Source: Rummeliibacillus sp963792445 (GTDB lineage Bacteria > Bacillota > Bacilli > Bacillales_A > Planococcaceae). Taken from it: a DNA stretch of 64,000 nt. A program made the position numbers and the translations under genes. Below are positions 45,381 to 53,545 of the stretch, piece by piece (position 1 is the first letter of the stretch; every line of letters starts with the position of its first letter). The notes beneath the pieces were generated by a model that worked only from the letters and a program-made list of their open reading frames with translations, did no database searches and was not told the DNA's origin. The stretch covers positions 41,834 through 105,833 of the forward strand of contig CAWBWO010000021.1 in NCBI GenBank assembly GCA_963792445.1, given 5' to 3'.

Positions 45381-46562
45381 TTATTTACTTAAACGAAGCG
45401 TTAATTCTCCTATGATGAATACGAGAATGCCTTGAATATAGAAATATGGTGTTCCGATGCCAGCGAGTATGACGATGATGGCTTGTACGATGATTGTATA
45501 TCGTACAATTTTCACTGTCGCCTTTTTTCGTGAATTGGCTGGTAATGGATAAAGCATGTCCATTCTGAAATCAGCTGAAGTAGTTAATGCCTGTTTTAAC
45601 TGGATTGCAGTCGCAAATGCTAGTGCACATGATACTATTGCAATAGCAATTGGGATGTGAATAAATGCTGCTGCTAATGCAGAAATAACAGTCAATCGTA
45701 GCCATAGATAGAAATGATCATCTGTACGAATAAATGTACGGAATACTAAATATTCTTGTGTGTTTTGTTTTGCAAATGGGATGAATTTATAGACAAAGTC
45801 TAACCATGCACGACGTTTTATACTACCATGAATATTCGGTACGTCTGTAAAGTAATTGGCAAATCGATAAATGCCCATTACTCGATTCTCTTCTAATTTA
45901 ACAAAATGTTCATATGGAAAAGGTGTTTCTTGTAATTTCTTTTTCCATAGTGTCGGATAAAAGACAATGATTAAAATCATGATAATCATTGGAATAAATT
46001 GAAGGTTTAAAATGGATGCAATGAGCACGAATGAGCAAATCATTCGAACGATTCGATCCATCCATACATTATGCCCAGTATAAGCCCAGCGATAAGTAAA
46101 CTCACTGTGAATATTCCACCATTTAAGTATGATGGTTACAACTAGTCCTATCATAATAACCATTGGTTCTAAACCTGCTACTTGACGAAGCATCGGCCAA
46201 GTCACCATATATAGGAGGACAACCATTACAATTTGCGAACCTAATGTGTATCGCAATGCTTTACTAAAATATTGAGGTAGTTTTGTCTCAAGTGGTAACA
46301 AATAGACCTCATCTGGTTTTCGAATCAGTGTGACAGGTCTGCTAAATCCTAGAACAATCCCTAGTAATGCAGCTGCTAACCAAATAGAAGGAAAATCACT
46401 AGATGCTGTCTTTAACCATTGGCTATATTGATAACCTGCTGCTCCAAGAACAAACATGATGACAATCGCAATATGACCAGTAAAGACGAAGCGCATATAC
46501 TTTTGGATTTCCCCCATATAATGGGTAAATCTCGTACGCCATACATCATGCAAGCTATTCAT
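45381..46562 (-). CDS. ecsB: ABC transporter permease EcsB
   Basis: Membrane subunit of the Ecs transporter, needed in B. subtilis for secretion, regulated intramembrane proteolysis by RasP, and competence. 393 residues with about ten hydrophobic segments in three clusters. The 5' end overlaps the ecsA stop by 8 bases. The usual third gene ecsC is not found downstream; a palindromic repeat and a transporter gene follow instead. Confidence 0.9.
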   Translation of the reverse strand: MNSLHDVWRTRFTHYMGEIQKYMRFVFTGHIAIVIMFVLGAAGYQYSQWLKTASSDFPSIWLAAALLGIVLGFSRPVTLIRKPDEVYLLPLETKLPQYFSKALRYTLGSQIVMVVLLYMVTWPMLRQVAGLEPMVIMIGLVVTIILKWWNIHSEFTYRWAYTGHNVWMDRIVRMICSFVLIASILNLQFIPMIIMILIIVFYPTLWKKKLQETPFPYEHFVKLEENRVMGIYRFANYFTDVPNIHGSIKRRAWLDFVYKFIPFAKQNTQEYLVFRTFIRTDDHFYLWLRLTVISALAAAFIHIPIAIAIVSCALAFATAIQLKQALTTSADFRMDMLYPLPANSRKKATVKIVRYTIIVQAIIVILAGIGTPYFYIQGILVFIIGELTLRLSK

Positions 46563-47295
46563 CTTCTTGCTCCTTTGTCATCGCTATATATAAATCATCA
46601 AGCGTAGCATTTGGCATATTGAATGTTTGGCGTAAATCATCCATTGTACCATATGCACGTAAGCGGCCATTATGCAATAAAAGGATTTTGTCGCAATGTT
46701 TCTCCGCAGTGGCCAAGACATGAGTTGACATTAAAATGGAAGACCCATCTTTTTTCTTCTCATCCATTTGGTCCAGTAACGATTGAATCGCCAATGGATC
46801 AAGTCCTAAAAACGGTTCATCAATTATATAAAGAGATGGGTTTACTAAAAAGGCACACATAATCATTACTTTTTGACGCATCCCTTTAGAAAAATGCGAT
46901 GGAAACCAATTTAACCGTTTTTCCATTCTAAACTCTTTTAATAACGGTGCTACACGTTCTTTCATTGTTTCTGACTCGATTCCATACGCCATCGCAGTTA
47001 GCTCAAGATGTTCTTTTAATGTAAGTTCATCATAGAGTACAGGCGTTTCGGGAATATAGGAGAAAGATGAACGATAGCGATCCATATCTTGTTTAATGGA
47101 TACACCATTTAGTAAAATTTCTCCTTTTTGTGGTGTCATTAAACCGATGATATGCTTAATCGTTGTACTTTTACCTGCTCCATTTAAGCCGATTAGCCCT
47201 ACTAACTCTCCAGGCTCAATAGAAAAAGATAAATCGTGAATGACAGGTTTTCGCGTATATCCACCTGTAACTGATTGTAATTCTAATACCGTCAT
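46555..47295 (-). CDS. ecsA: ABC transporter ATP-binding protein EcsA
   Basis: 246 residues. Walker A LIGLNGAGKSTTIKH, Q-loop FSYIPETPVLYDELT, signature SHFSKGMRQKVMIMCAF, Walker B SLYIIDEPFLGLDPLA, H-switch LMSTHVLATA. Partner of EcsB. Divergent from hit, the same arrangement as B. subtilis, which makes the ecsA name safe compared with other exporters of this class. Confidence 0.94.
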   Translation of the reverse strand: MTVLELQSVTGGYTRKPVIHDLSFSIEPGELVGLIGLNGAGKSTTIKHIIGLMTPQKGEILLNGVSIKQDMDRYRSSFSYIPETPVLYDELTLKEHLELTAMAYGIESETMKERVAPLLKEFRMEKRLNWFPSHFSKGMRQKVMIMCAFLVNPSLYIIDEPFLGLDPLAIQSLLDQMDEKKKDGSSILMSTHVLATAEKHCDKILLLHNGRLRAYGTMDDLRQTFNMPNATLDDLYIAMTKEQEDE

Positions 47296-47395
47296 TAAAA
47301 GTCACTCCTATCTTCTAATATTTTATCAAAAATTCCTCTTTCTAGCAGTTCCTATGGTAAAATGAAAAGCAAAATAGTGAAAGGTGTGTTTTCAT

Positions 47396-47821
47396 ATGAG
47401 CGATTGTATATTTTGCAAAATTATCGACGGTTCTATTCCAAGCACAAAAATCTATGAAGATGAGTATGTCTATGCATTCATGGATATCAGTCCTCTAACA
47501 AAAGGCCATACATTACTAATCCCAAAAGAGCATGTAGCGAATGTTTTTGAAATGTCCGAAGAAACAGCTGCTAATCTTTTCAAAGTCGCTCCTCGCATTG
47601 CGAATGCGATTAAAGATACTGTAAATCCAGCCGGTATGAATCTATTAAACAATAATGGTGAACCTGCTGGCCAAAGTGTTTTCCACTTCCACTTACACTT
47701 TATCCCAAGATATGATGAAACAGACGGATATAAACCTACTTGGGTTACAAAAGAAAATGAATTTACATCAGAAGTATTAAAACAATTATCTGATGAAATC
47801 ATAGCAAACTTAAATAAATAA
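47396..47821 (+). CDS. hit: HIT-family hydrolase Hit (HinT-like)
   Basis: 141 residues. Nucleotide-binding protein that hydrolyses phosphoramidates or dinucleotide polyphosphates. An N-terminal zinc-type motif, DCIFCKIIDG with C..C, and the histidine triad HFHLHFIPR near residue 100. ATG 47396 (MSDCIFCKII) is preferred over the in-frame start four codons earlier because AAGGTG lies upstream and homologues begin here. Divergent from ecsAB. Confidence 0.94.
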   Translation: MSDCIFCKIIDGSIPSTKIYEDEYVYAFMDISPLTKGHTLLIPKEHVANVFEMSEETAANLFKVAPRIANAIKDTVNPAGMNLLNNNGEPAGQSVFHFHLHFIPRYDETDGYKPTWVTKENEFTSEVLKQLSDEIIANLNK

Positions 47822-47854
47822 TAGAACTCATATTATATAGAAGAGTTTATTTTC

Positions 47855-47886
47855 TAGCACAGATTTTTCTGTGCTTTTTATTTTTG
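47855..47886 (+). terminator. Terminator of hit
   Basis: AGCACAG and CTGTGCT around a T-rich hexaloop, followed by TTTTATTTTTG. Confidence 0.8.
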
Positions 47887-47926
47887 TGTTGATCAGTGTG
47901 TTATTGAGCAATATAGTAGTAAAAAA

Positions 47927-48030
47927 CTAATTTTACACTAATTGTGTTTTAGTTTGAAGTGGAATCGGCTTCGATATTATTTGGAGTACTAATCTCCAAC
48001 AAAATTTTCTAGTCCAAACTTTGCTAGTAT
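47927..48030 (+). repeat. Palindromic intergenic repeat, copy 5 (remnant without right arm)
   Basis: The left flank TTTTAGTTT and left arm GAAGTGGAATCGGC (from 47955) run straight into TTCGATATTATTTGGAGTACTAATCTCC in parts; the whole centre and right arm are gone. The junction is at a TTC present on both sides, as expected for a short-homology deletion. It lies in the 410-base gap between hit and trpP. Confidence 0.75.
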
Positions 48031-48174
48031 TATTTATAATTTAAAAACGTTCTAGTTTTTTTATCTAGAAAGTACCTTTATTAAATTGACTTATTTGAAT
48101 TGAAAATTAAGTTCTCCCCTTGCCTTTCAATCAATTAAACTGTAAAATCAATATAAGTTTTCGCTTTCGATCAT

Positions 48175-48233
48175 GAGGATACGGAAGGAGAACAAGAGTT
48201 AGAGCTTAGGCATCTGAATAGGAGAGATGAGAA
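48175..48233 (+). promoter_or_regulatory. Candidate TRAP-binding site over the trpP ribosome site
   Basis: (G/U)AG triplets occur at 48175, 48188, 48196, 48202, 48207, 48219, 48224 and 48229. Spacing is 5-6 bases within two groups, separated by 12 (two periods). The last group, TAGGAGAGATGAG, contains the ribosome binding site of trpP, starting three bases before its ATG. In B. subtilis TRAP represses translation of trpP through such a site. It needs mtrB elsewhere in the genome. Confidence 0.5.
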
Positions 48234-48761
48234 ATGAATACAAAAAATTTAGTATTAATGGCACTACTTGTTGGTGTTGGCGCAGCATTATATATTGTCA
48301 TTCCTGGGTTTAATGGTGGGATGAAACCAGATTTCATGTTAACCATGATGTTTATCGGTATTCTATTATTCCCTAGAGTAAAAGAAGTATTTTTGCTAGC
48401 TGTCACTACTGGTGTAATTTCAGGACTATTTTCAACATTCCCTGGTGGATTTGTGCCGAATATTATTGATAAATTTGTCACAGCATTTGTATTTTATGCA
48501 ATCGTTGTATTACTAAAAAAAGCAGCACAAAAAGTGGCAGTATCAGCAGTACTAGCTGGTATCGGTACAATCATTTCAGGAAGTACATTCTTAGGTTCTG
48601 CAATTGTCTTAACAGGCGCGGATATTCCATTCGGCGCATTGTTCTTAACAGTAGTACTACCTGCTGTAGCCATTAATATCGTAGCATTCATAATTATTTA
48701 CCCAATCATTATGAATCTCGTAAAACGCTCAAAATTTACAACAGCATTGAATCAAGCATAA
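48234..48761 (+). CDS. trpP: Tryptophan transporter TrpP
   Basis: 175 residues with about five to six membrane segments, the YhaG/TrpP family. The N-terminal LVLMALLVGVGAALYIVIPG and the conserved FNGGMKPDFMLTMMFIGILL in parts are diagnostic, as is STFPGGFVPNIIDKF. Imports tryptophan. Leader triplets suggest TRAP control of translation. In B. subtilis serC is a neighbour (from memory); here no serC is present, and a repeat follows the terminator. Confidence 0.92.
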   Translation: MNTKNLVLMALLVGVGAALYIVIPGFNGGMKPDFMLTMMFIGILLFPRVKEVFLLAVTTGVISGLFSTFPGGFVPNIIDKFVTAFVFYAIVVLLKKAAQKVAVSAVLAGIGTIISGSTFLGSAIVLTGADIPFGALFLTVVLPAVAINIVAFIIIYPIIMNLVKRSKFTTALNQA

Positions 48762-48762
48762 T

Positions 48763-48809
48763 AAAAGAGTTGACCCATAGAATCTTTGGGTCAACTCTTT
48801 TCTCTTTTA
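48763..48809 (+). terminator. Terminator of trpP
   Basis: AAAAGAGTTGACCCA pairs with TGGGTCAACTCTTTT, followed by CTCTTTT. Confidence 0.9.
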
Positions 48810-48939
48810 ATAGAAGAAGATTAAAGATGATCTTAAAAAGAACAAACTAATTATGAAATTGGCAATACCCTAAAGCAAATGAAGCCATTGAAAAAGTAAG
48901 AATCGAATAATATTTTTAATAAAATATCAACTGGAAACT

Positions 48940-49115
48940 TTTTGGGGTAGATTAGTACCCTAATTATTATTGAAGTGGAATTGGCGAAGACTCCTAGCTA
49001 GGAAAAGCGAGACAGGTGAGACCCCGGAACGAAGTGAGGAGACTCACCGGCAGCATGCTCGAAAGCGTAGCTGATTCCACTTCATTTAATAAATAAATTA
49101 GTATTAAATAGTTTT
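48940..49115 (-). repeat. Palindromic intergenic repeat, copy 6 (inverted orientation)
   Basis: Core at 48972-49083, reading on the plus strand as the reverse complement of copies 1-4: GAAGTGGAATTGGCGAAGACT on the left in parts and GCTGATTCCACTTC on the right, with GGTGAG..CTCACC inside. The flanks are also reversed (GATTAGTACCC left, AAATTAGTATTAAATAG right). It occupies the 560-base gap between trpP and yhaH; the remaining 210 bases before yhaH are AT-rich with no gene seen. Confidence 0.85.
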
Positions 49116-49327
49116 CCAACCAGCACCGAGAGAGAAAAATACAATCAATAGCAACATGCAAAGAAAATACTATAATTAAAATAATTTTTTTGACATTATT
49201 TTTACATTATCGAGATCACTCTTAAAATGTTTACAAAACTTAAGAGAAATCCCCTTTTATTTTTCCAAAATCATGTTTTAATATAATATATAAAGGAAAT
49301 AATTATTAAGAAAGGAGACTGATCAAT

Positions 49328-49711
49328 ATGAAAACATCATCGTTTGTACTCGGTATAACAACAGGCCTATTAGGAAGTGCAGCTGCAATATTACTCACTA
49401 CCCCAAAATCCGGAAAAGACTTACGCCTATCTTTAAATGAAGTTAAAAATACGGCTACTAACCAAGTCCAAGATTTAAAAGTACAAGTTACAAATATTAA
49501 AGAGTCTGTTCAAAAGATTCAAGGCGAAGTAAAAGAAAAGGTACCTAACTTTGCAAAGGATGTTAAAACTTCCATTGGAAAATTCCAAGAAGAAACAGCG
49601 CCAATCCAAGATCATCTAAAACAAGAAATAGCAGCATTACAAAATTCAGTTGAAGAAATCCAACAAGAATTAGCTGATTTTCAAAACAGAAAAGTAAAAA
49701 ATAAATCATAA
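49328..49711 (+). CDS. yhaH: YtxH-domain protein YhaH
   Basis: 127 residues. One N-terminal glycine/alanine-rich membrane segment (VLGITTGLLGSAAAILLT) followed by the YtxH-family SGKDLR motif, then a long amphipathic helix (about 35-125), probably coiled coil, with repeated VKxxV patterns. A stress- or envelope-related protein of unknown role. The position between trpP and scoC matches B. subtilis yhaH. AAGGAG lies nine bases before the ATG. Confidence 0.85.
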   Translation: MKTSSFVLGITTGLLGSAAAILLTTPKSGKDLRLSLNEVKNTATNQVQDLKVQVTNIKESVQKIQGEVKEKVPNFAKDVKTSIGKFQEETAPIQDHLKQEIAALQNSVEEIQQELADFQNRKVKNKS

Positions 49712-49827
49712 AATTTTACCTTAATATTATCACGCTAAAGTTTCTCTCTATAACATTTCTTTATTCTATTGTATATTTTTGTAAGGCAATGATATAATAT
49801 TAAGAAATTACGAAAGTGGTGATAGCT

Positions 49828-50343
49828 ATGTCAGAAGAATTAATAGTGGCTAAAGAAGCCATGCTCTATTCACAACGTATTGCTCAACTATCTAAAGCTC
49901 TCTGGAAGGCTGTGGAGAAAGATTGGCAATCATGGATTAAACCGTATGATTTGAATATCAATGAACACCATGTTCTCTTAATCGCTAACAATTTAAAAGG
50001 TGCGTCCATCTCTGATATTGCTAAATTCGGTGTAATGCATGTTTCAACAGCATTTAATTTTTCAAAAAATTTAGAAGAACGTGGCTTGCTATCATTCTCT
50101 AAGCGTGATGATGATAAACGAAATACATATGTTGAGCTCACCGAGAAGGGTCAATCATTACTTTTAGAGCTTTACGAAAACTTTAATCACTCTAGGCACA
50201 GTGTGATCGAAGGTTCCCTACCTTTAAAAGAAATGTATGGCAAATTTCCGCAATTTTTAGAATTAATCGCATTAATACGTAATATATATGGTGATGACTT
50301 TATGGATATCTTTGAAGATTCATTGAAAAATATAAATGACTAA
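49828..50343 (+). CDS. scoC: Transition-state regulator ScoC (Hpr), MarR family
   Basis: 171 residues. MarR-type winged helix at about 38-110: NINEHHVLLIANNLKGASIS, IAKFGVMHVSTAFNFSKNLE (recognition helix) and the wing FSKRDDDKRNTYVELTEKG. In B. subtilis ScoC represses extracellular protease genes and sporulation-linked functions. ATG 49828 (MSEELIVAKEAMLYSQ) fits the GGTGAT site; an in-frame GTG four codons earlier overlaps it. Monocistronic. Confidence 0.93.
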   Translation: MSEELIVAKEAMLYSQRIAQLSKALWKAVEKDWQSWIKPYDLNINEHHVLLIANNLKGASISDIAKFGVMHVSTAFNFSKNLEERGLLSFSKRDDDKRNTYVELTEKGQSLLLELYENFNHSRHSVIEGSLPLKEMYGKFPQFLELIALIRNIYGDDFMDIFEDSLKNIND

Positions 50344-50508
50344 TAAATTCTTTTCCCTTTCAACATCAAATAATGCTATTCGCAGATTTTTGATGTTGAT
50401 TTTTTTTGCTTTTAAAAGCTAAAAATTTAACTTGCTTTTCCTTTAAAAAAGCATTATTGTTATGTATCGATGATTTTATTTTATTTTAGAAATTGGAGAT
50501 GCTTAAAG

Positions 50509-51051
50509 TTGCAATGCTGGAAAACCATAAATGTACAGAAACAATATGGCCATGATCGTATTTTTCTATTTTCCACCATCTTCGTTTTGATTGTCTTTTC
50601 TGTCTTTTATATTTCGATGACTGCTTATAAAGATAACCCTGTTTCTGATCGCTTATTTTCATTATTTGCTTTGTCGTTTTTAATGATCTATCCAGTACAC
50701 AAATTTTTGCACTTTTTGCCAATCATGCGTTATCGCAATAGATTGCGCTTTTCTATAGAAAAACAGTTTAAGATTTTCCCTGTATTAAGTATGAGAATAC
50801 ATGAACCAATTTTGAAATCACGTTATGTTATAGCGTTGCTGTTACCCTTTATTATATTGAACAGTATACTAATAGTAGGAGCAATTATTTACCCTGCATT
50901 CAGACACTATTTTGCAATTCTTTTAGCATATCACTGTGGTTTATGTGTTATAGATTTACTCTATGTAAAACATTTAATTCGATCTCCAAAAAAGGCATTA
51001 ATCGAAGAAACAGATAAAGGTTTTGAAATCCTTGTTCCTATACTCAAGTAA
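50509..51051 (+). CDS. DUF3267-type integral membrane protein
   Basis: About 180 residues with four hydrophobic segments (about 22-42, 50-68, 108-130, 135-155). The C terminus YHCGLCVIDLLYVKHLIRSP and AFIEE-like ending (ALIEETDKGFEILVP) match the putative zincin-related DUF3267 family, but the usual HExxH motif is not evident. TTG 50509 is the likely start because GGAG lies ten bases upstream. The frame is open back to an ATG at 50470 with no ribosome site. Function unknown. Confidence 0.65.
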   Translation: MQCWKTINVQKQYGHDRIFLFSTIFVLIVFSVFYISMTAYKDNPVSDRLFSLFALSFLMIYPVHKFLHFLPIMRYRNRLRFSIEKQFKIFPVLSMRIHEPILKSRYVIALLLPFIILNSILIVGAIIYPAFRHYFAILLAYHCGLCVIDLLYVKHLIRSPKKALIEETDKGFEILVPILK

Positions 51052-51122
51052 ATGATGACAAACTTGTCATTTCTGTTCGTCTTTTGTTATGCTAGAAGGG
51101 AAAATAGAGGGGAGGAAAAGAC

Positions 51123-51305
51123 TTGATCGCCATTGTCGTCCTATTCTCGGTGTTCTATCTGTTTCAAATAAACAAGATGACATATGCTTTATGCACACAG
51201 AAAGAAATCCCCGAGGAAAAACAACCTAAAATATTTCGCACAATTAATGTGCTAATTACCATTTTGCTGATTTCATTTTATCTAGAAATGATGTTTACTT
51301 TATAA
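51123..51305 (+). CDS. Small two-segment membrane protein
   Basis: 60 residues starting at TTG behind GGGGAGG. Two hydrophobic stretches, AIVVLFSVFYLFQI and INVLITILLISFYLEMMF, flank a polar hairpin of about 25 residues. No family recognised. It follows the DUF3267-type gene by 70 bases and may be cotranscribed. Confidence 0.55.
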   Translation: MIAIVVLFSVFYLFQINKMTYALCTQKEIPEEKQPKIFRTINVLITILLISFYLEMMFTL

Positions 51306-51351
51306 AATAGGCTGTGCATGGCTATTAAGCCTTCTCGTGCCCTAACAACAA

Positions 51352-51388
51352 ATTAAAAAGACCATTTACCTTTTGGTAAATGGTCTTT
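51352..51388 (-). terminator. Terminator of the YjcZ-type gene
   Basis: Minus-strand AAAGACCATTTACC and GGTAAATGGTCTTT around a four-base loop, followed by TTAATTTG; the plus strand tail is poor. Confidence 0.75.
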
Positions 51389-51398
51389 CAAGTATTAA

Positions 51399-51515
51399 TT
51401 AATAACCACCATAACCCATAAACGCTGCACCTACGATGATCAACAAAATGAATAGAACGACCACAAGTGCAAAGTTTGAACCAGAACCATAGTTGTTTTG
51501 ATATCCTCCAGACAT
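51399..51515 (-). CDS. YjcZ-family small sporulation protein (SscA-like)
   Basis: 38 residues: a Gly/Tyr/Asn-rich head (MSGGYQNNYGSGSNFA), one hydrophobic segment (LVVVLFILLIIVGAAFM), and a GYGGY tail. This is the YjcZ / SscA pattern of small spore proteins. AAGGGGGTG lies six bases before the ATG. A similar small gene (sscA/yhzE) is found near prsA in B. subtilis. It is direct evidence that the host belongs to a spore-forming lineage. Confidence 0.82.
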   Translation of the reverse strand: MSGGYQNNYGSGSNFALVVVLFILLIIVGAAFMGYGGY

Positions 51516-51664
51516 GAATTGCACCCCCTTTCTTAACTATCCTATGCACTAATGAAAATCTGTTTTAGGCTCTTTTTACTGCAACCTTTTCCATTTTTTA
51601 TCGTTCTATGGTATAGTTACATTTGCATAAGTTGAAGTGACATAAGTTGGGAGAGATATCGAGG

Positions 51665-52546
51665 ATGAAAAAAACAGTTTTATCATTAACACTTGCAGCA
51701 TCAGTACTTGCTTTGTCTGCTTGCGGCAACGCTTCGAGTGAAAAAGTTGCTACTACAAAAGTAGGCGACGTCACAAAAGATCAACTATATAACGAAATGA
51801 AAGACTCAGTAGGTAAATCAGCATTACAACTCATCATTGTCGAAAAAGTATTAAACGATAAATACAAAGTTTCGGATAAAGATGTAGATGCTGAATTTAA
51901 CAAACAAAAAGAACAAATGGGTGCGAATTTTGAACAAACTTTAGCTGCCCAAAATATGGATGAGAAATCATTTAAACGTAGTCTCAAATTAAATCTTTTA
52001 CAAGAAGCTGCATTAACAGAAGATGTTCAAGTATCTGAAGCCGACATGAAAGCTTATTACGAAGAAATGAAAAAAGAATTAAAAGCAAGCCATATTCTTG
52101 TTGCTGATGAAAAAACAGCAAATGAAGTGAAAGCGAAACTAGATAAAGGTGAAGATTTCGCGAAACTTGCAAAACAATATTCTACAGACACAGGCTCAAA
52201 AGATGCAGGTGGTGAACTAGGTTGGTTCGGTCCAGATAAAATGGTTCCTGAATTCTCAAAAGCTGCATACTCACTTAAAAAAGGTGAAATTAGCGCACCT
52301 GTAAAAACTCAATATGGTTACCATATTATTAAACTTGAAGATATTCGTGACGCAAAAGTAAAAGGCACTTATGAAGATAATAAAGCCGATATCAAGAAAA
52401 AATTACAACTTCAAAAAGCAGATCAATCACAATTACTATCTAAAGTATCTAAATTAGTAAAAGACGCTGACGTAAAAATTAAAGATACTGACTTAAAAGA
52501 TGCTCTTGATCAATTCACTAGCTCTTCAAGCTCTTCATCTAAATAA
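51665..52546 (+). CDS. prsA: Foldase lipoprotein PrsA
   Basis: Extracytoplasmic parvulin-type peptidyl-prolyl isomerase anchored by lipid; folds secreted proteins such as alpha-amylase and penicillin-binding proteins. 293 residues. Lipobox ASVLALSAC, N-terminal SurA-like helical domain, parvulin domain at about 133-222 (LKASHILVADEKTANEVKAK, GELGWFGPDKMVPEFSKAAY, YGYHIIKLEDIRD), and a Ser-rich tail. ATG 51665 opens the signal peptide MKKTVLSLTLAASVLALS; frames extending upstream lack sense. Confidence 0.96.
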   Translation: MKKTVLSLTLAASVLALSACGNASSEKVATTKVGDVTKDQLYNEMKDSVGKSALQLIIVEKVLNDKYKVSDKDVDAEFNKQKEQMGANFEQTLAAQNMDEKSFKRSLKLNLLQEAALTEDVQVSEADMKAYYEEMKKELKASHILVADEKTANEVKAKLDKGEDFAKLAKQYSTDTGSKDAGGELGWFGPDKMVPEFSKAAYSLKKGEISAPVKTQYGYHIIKLEDIRDAKVKGTYEDNKADIKKKLQLQKADQSQLLSKVSKLVKDADVKIKDTDLKDALDQFTSSSSSSSK

Positions 52547-52556
52547 TTTCCCTAAG

Positions 52557-52591
52557 AAAAAAACCTGGACAAGTTACGTCCAGGTTTTTTC
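52557..52591 (+). terminator. Terminator of prsA
   Basis: AAACCTGGAC and GTCCAGGTTT around a seven-base loop, followed by TTTTC; the reverse strand has an A-run giving T6 for yhaM, so it may work both ways. Confidence 0.85.
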
Positions 52592-52606
52592 TTTACCATT
52601 TTAAAA

Positions 52607-53545
52607 TTATTCAATGGTTGGTTTGTAGAATGCGCGATTATCAAGGGGGAATAATCGTTCTGTGAATTCCCCAGGTTTTGTTTTGTTAAGTGCACGTTTT
52701 AATGTATTCATTTTGGCATCAATGTTATCGATATAGTGTAACATTTCAGCCTCTTGAAGCATTGGTTTTTTAGGACTTCCCCATTCTTCCTTACCATGAT
52801 GTGATAAAACCATATGTTGAAGAAGCATTACTTCCTCTCCCTCAATATTCAGTTTATCTGCTGCAAGAGCAATTTCAGTCACCATGATTGAAATATGACC
52901 AAGCATATTTCCAGTTACGGTATAGGTTGTGGAAACGGGTCCTGATAATTCTACTACCTTACCAATATCATGCAAGATTATACCTGCATATAATAAATCT
53001 CTATTGAGAGTTGGATATAAGTCCGCAACGGCCTTCCCTAATTTCAGCATTGATACCACATGGTCTAACAATCCTGAAGCATAATCGTGGTGGTTTTTTG
53101 TTGCTGCTGGAAAAGTAGATAGGGACTGCTGATTTTCCATTATTAGAAAACGAGTAATACGTGAAATATTTGGATTTTTGATTTCAAAGAAGAAACTCAT
53201 CAATTGTTCGAATAATTCCTCTTTTGGTGTTTCAGCTGATTGAACTAAATCAGATACTGAAATGTTTTCATCTTGGTTTATTGGACGAATCGTTTTGATA
53301 CGCAATTGTAATTTTCCGCGGTAATCGTGTATTTCACCACCAATACGAACAATTCCTCCAGCTTGATACAATTTTTCTTGCTCATCTCCAGTATCCCAAA
53401 GTTTCGCTTCAATACTTCCACTTTTATCCTGCAAAATTAGTGTCATAAATGGCTTTCCCATTGTTGTAACACTTTTTGTCGCTTGTTTAATGAGTAAGTA
53501 TTGATCGACTGGTTCTCCTGCTTGTAATGTTGCTACCCCATTCAT
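52607..53545 (-). CDS. yhaM: 3'-5' exoribonuclease YhaM
   Basis: 312 residues. N-terminal OB-fold (about 15-90: LLIKQATKSVTTMGKPFMTL, GSIEAKLWD) followed by an HD domain (about 160-280) with NHHDYASGLLDHVVSM, YAGIILHDIGKVVEL and MVLSHHGKEEWGSPKKP. Degrades RNA and single-stranded DNA with Mn2+. Its ATG overlaps the stop of yhaN as ATGA, and the yhaO-yhaN-yhaM order is conserved in Bacillales. Confidence 0.95.
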   Translation of the reverse strand: MNGVATLQAGEPVDQYLLIKQATKSVTTMGKPFMTLILQDKSGSIEAKLWDTGDEQEKLYQAGGIVRIGGEIHDYRGKLQLRIKTIRPINQDENISVSDLVQSAETPKEELFEQLMSFFFEIKNPNISRITRFLIMENQQSLSTFPAATKNHHDYASGLLDHVVSMLKLGKAVADLYPTLNRDLLYAGIILHDIGKVVELSGPVSTTYTVTGNMLGHISIMVTEIALAADKLNIEGEEVMLLQHMVLSHHGKEEWGSPKKPMLQEAEMLHYIDNIDAKMNTLKRALNKTKPGEFTERLFPLDNRAFYKPTIE

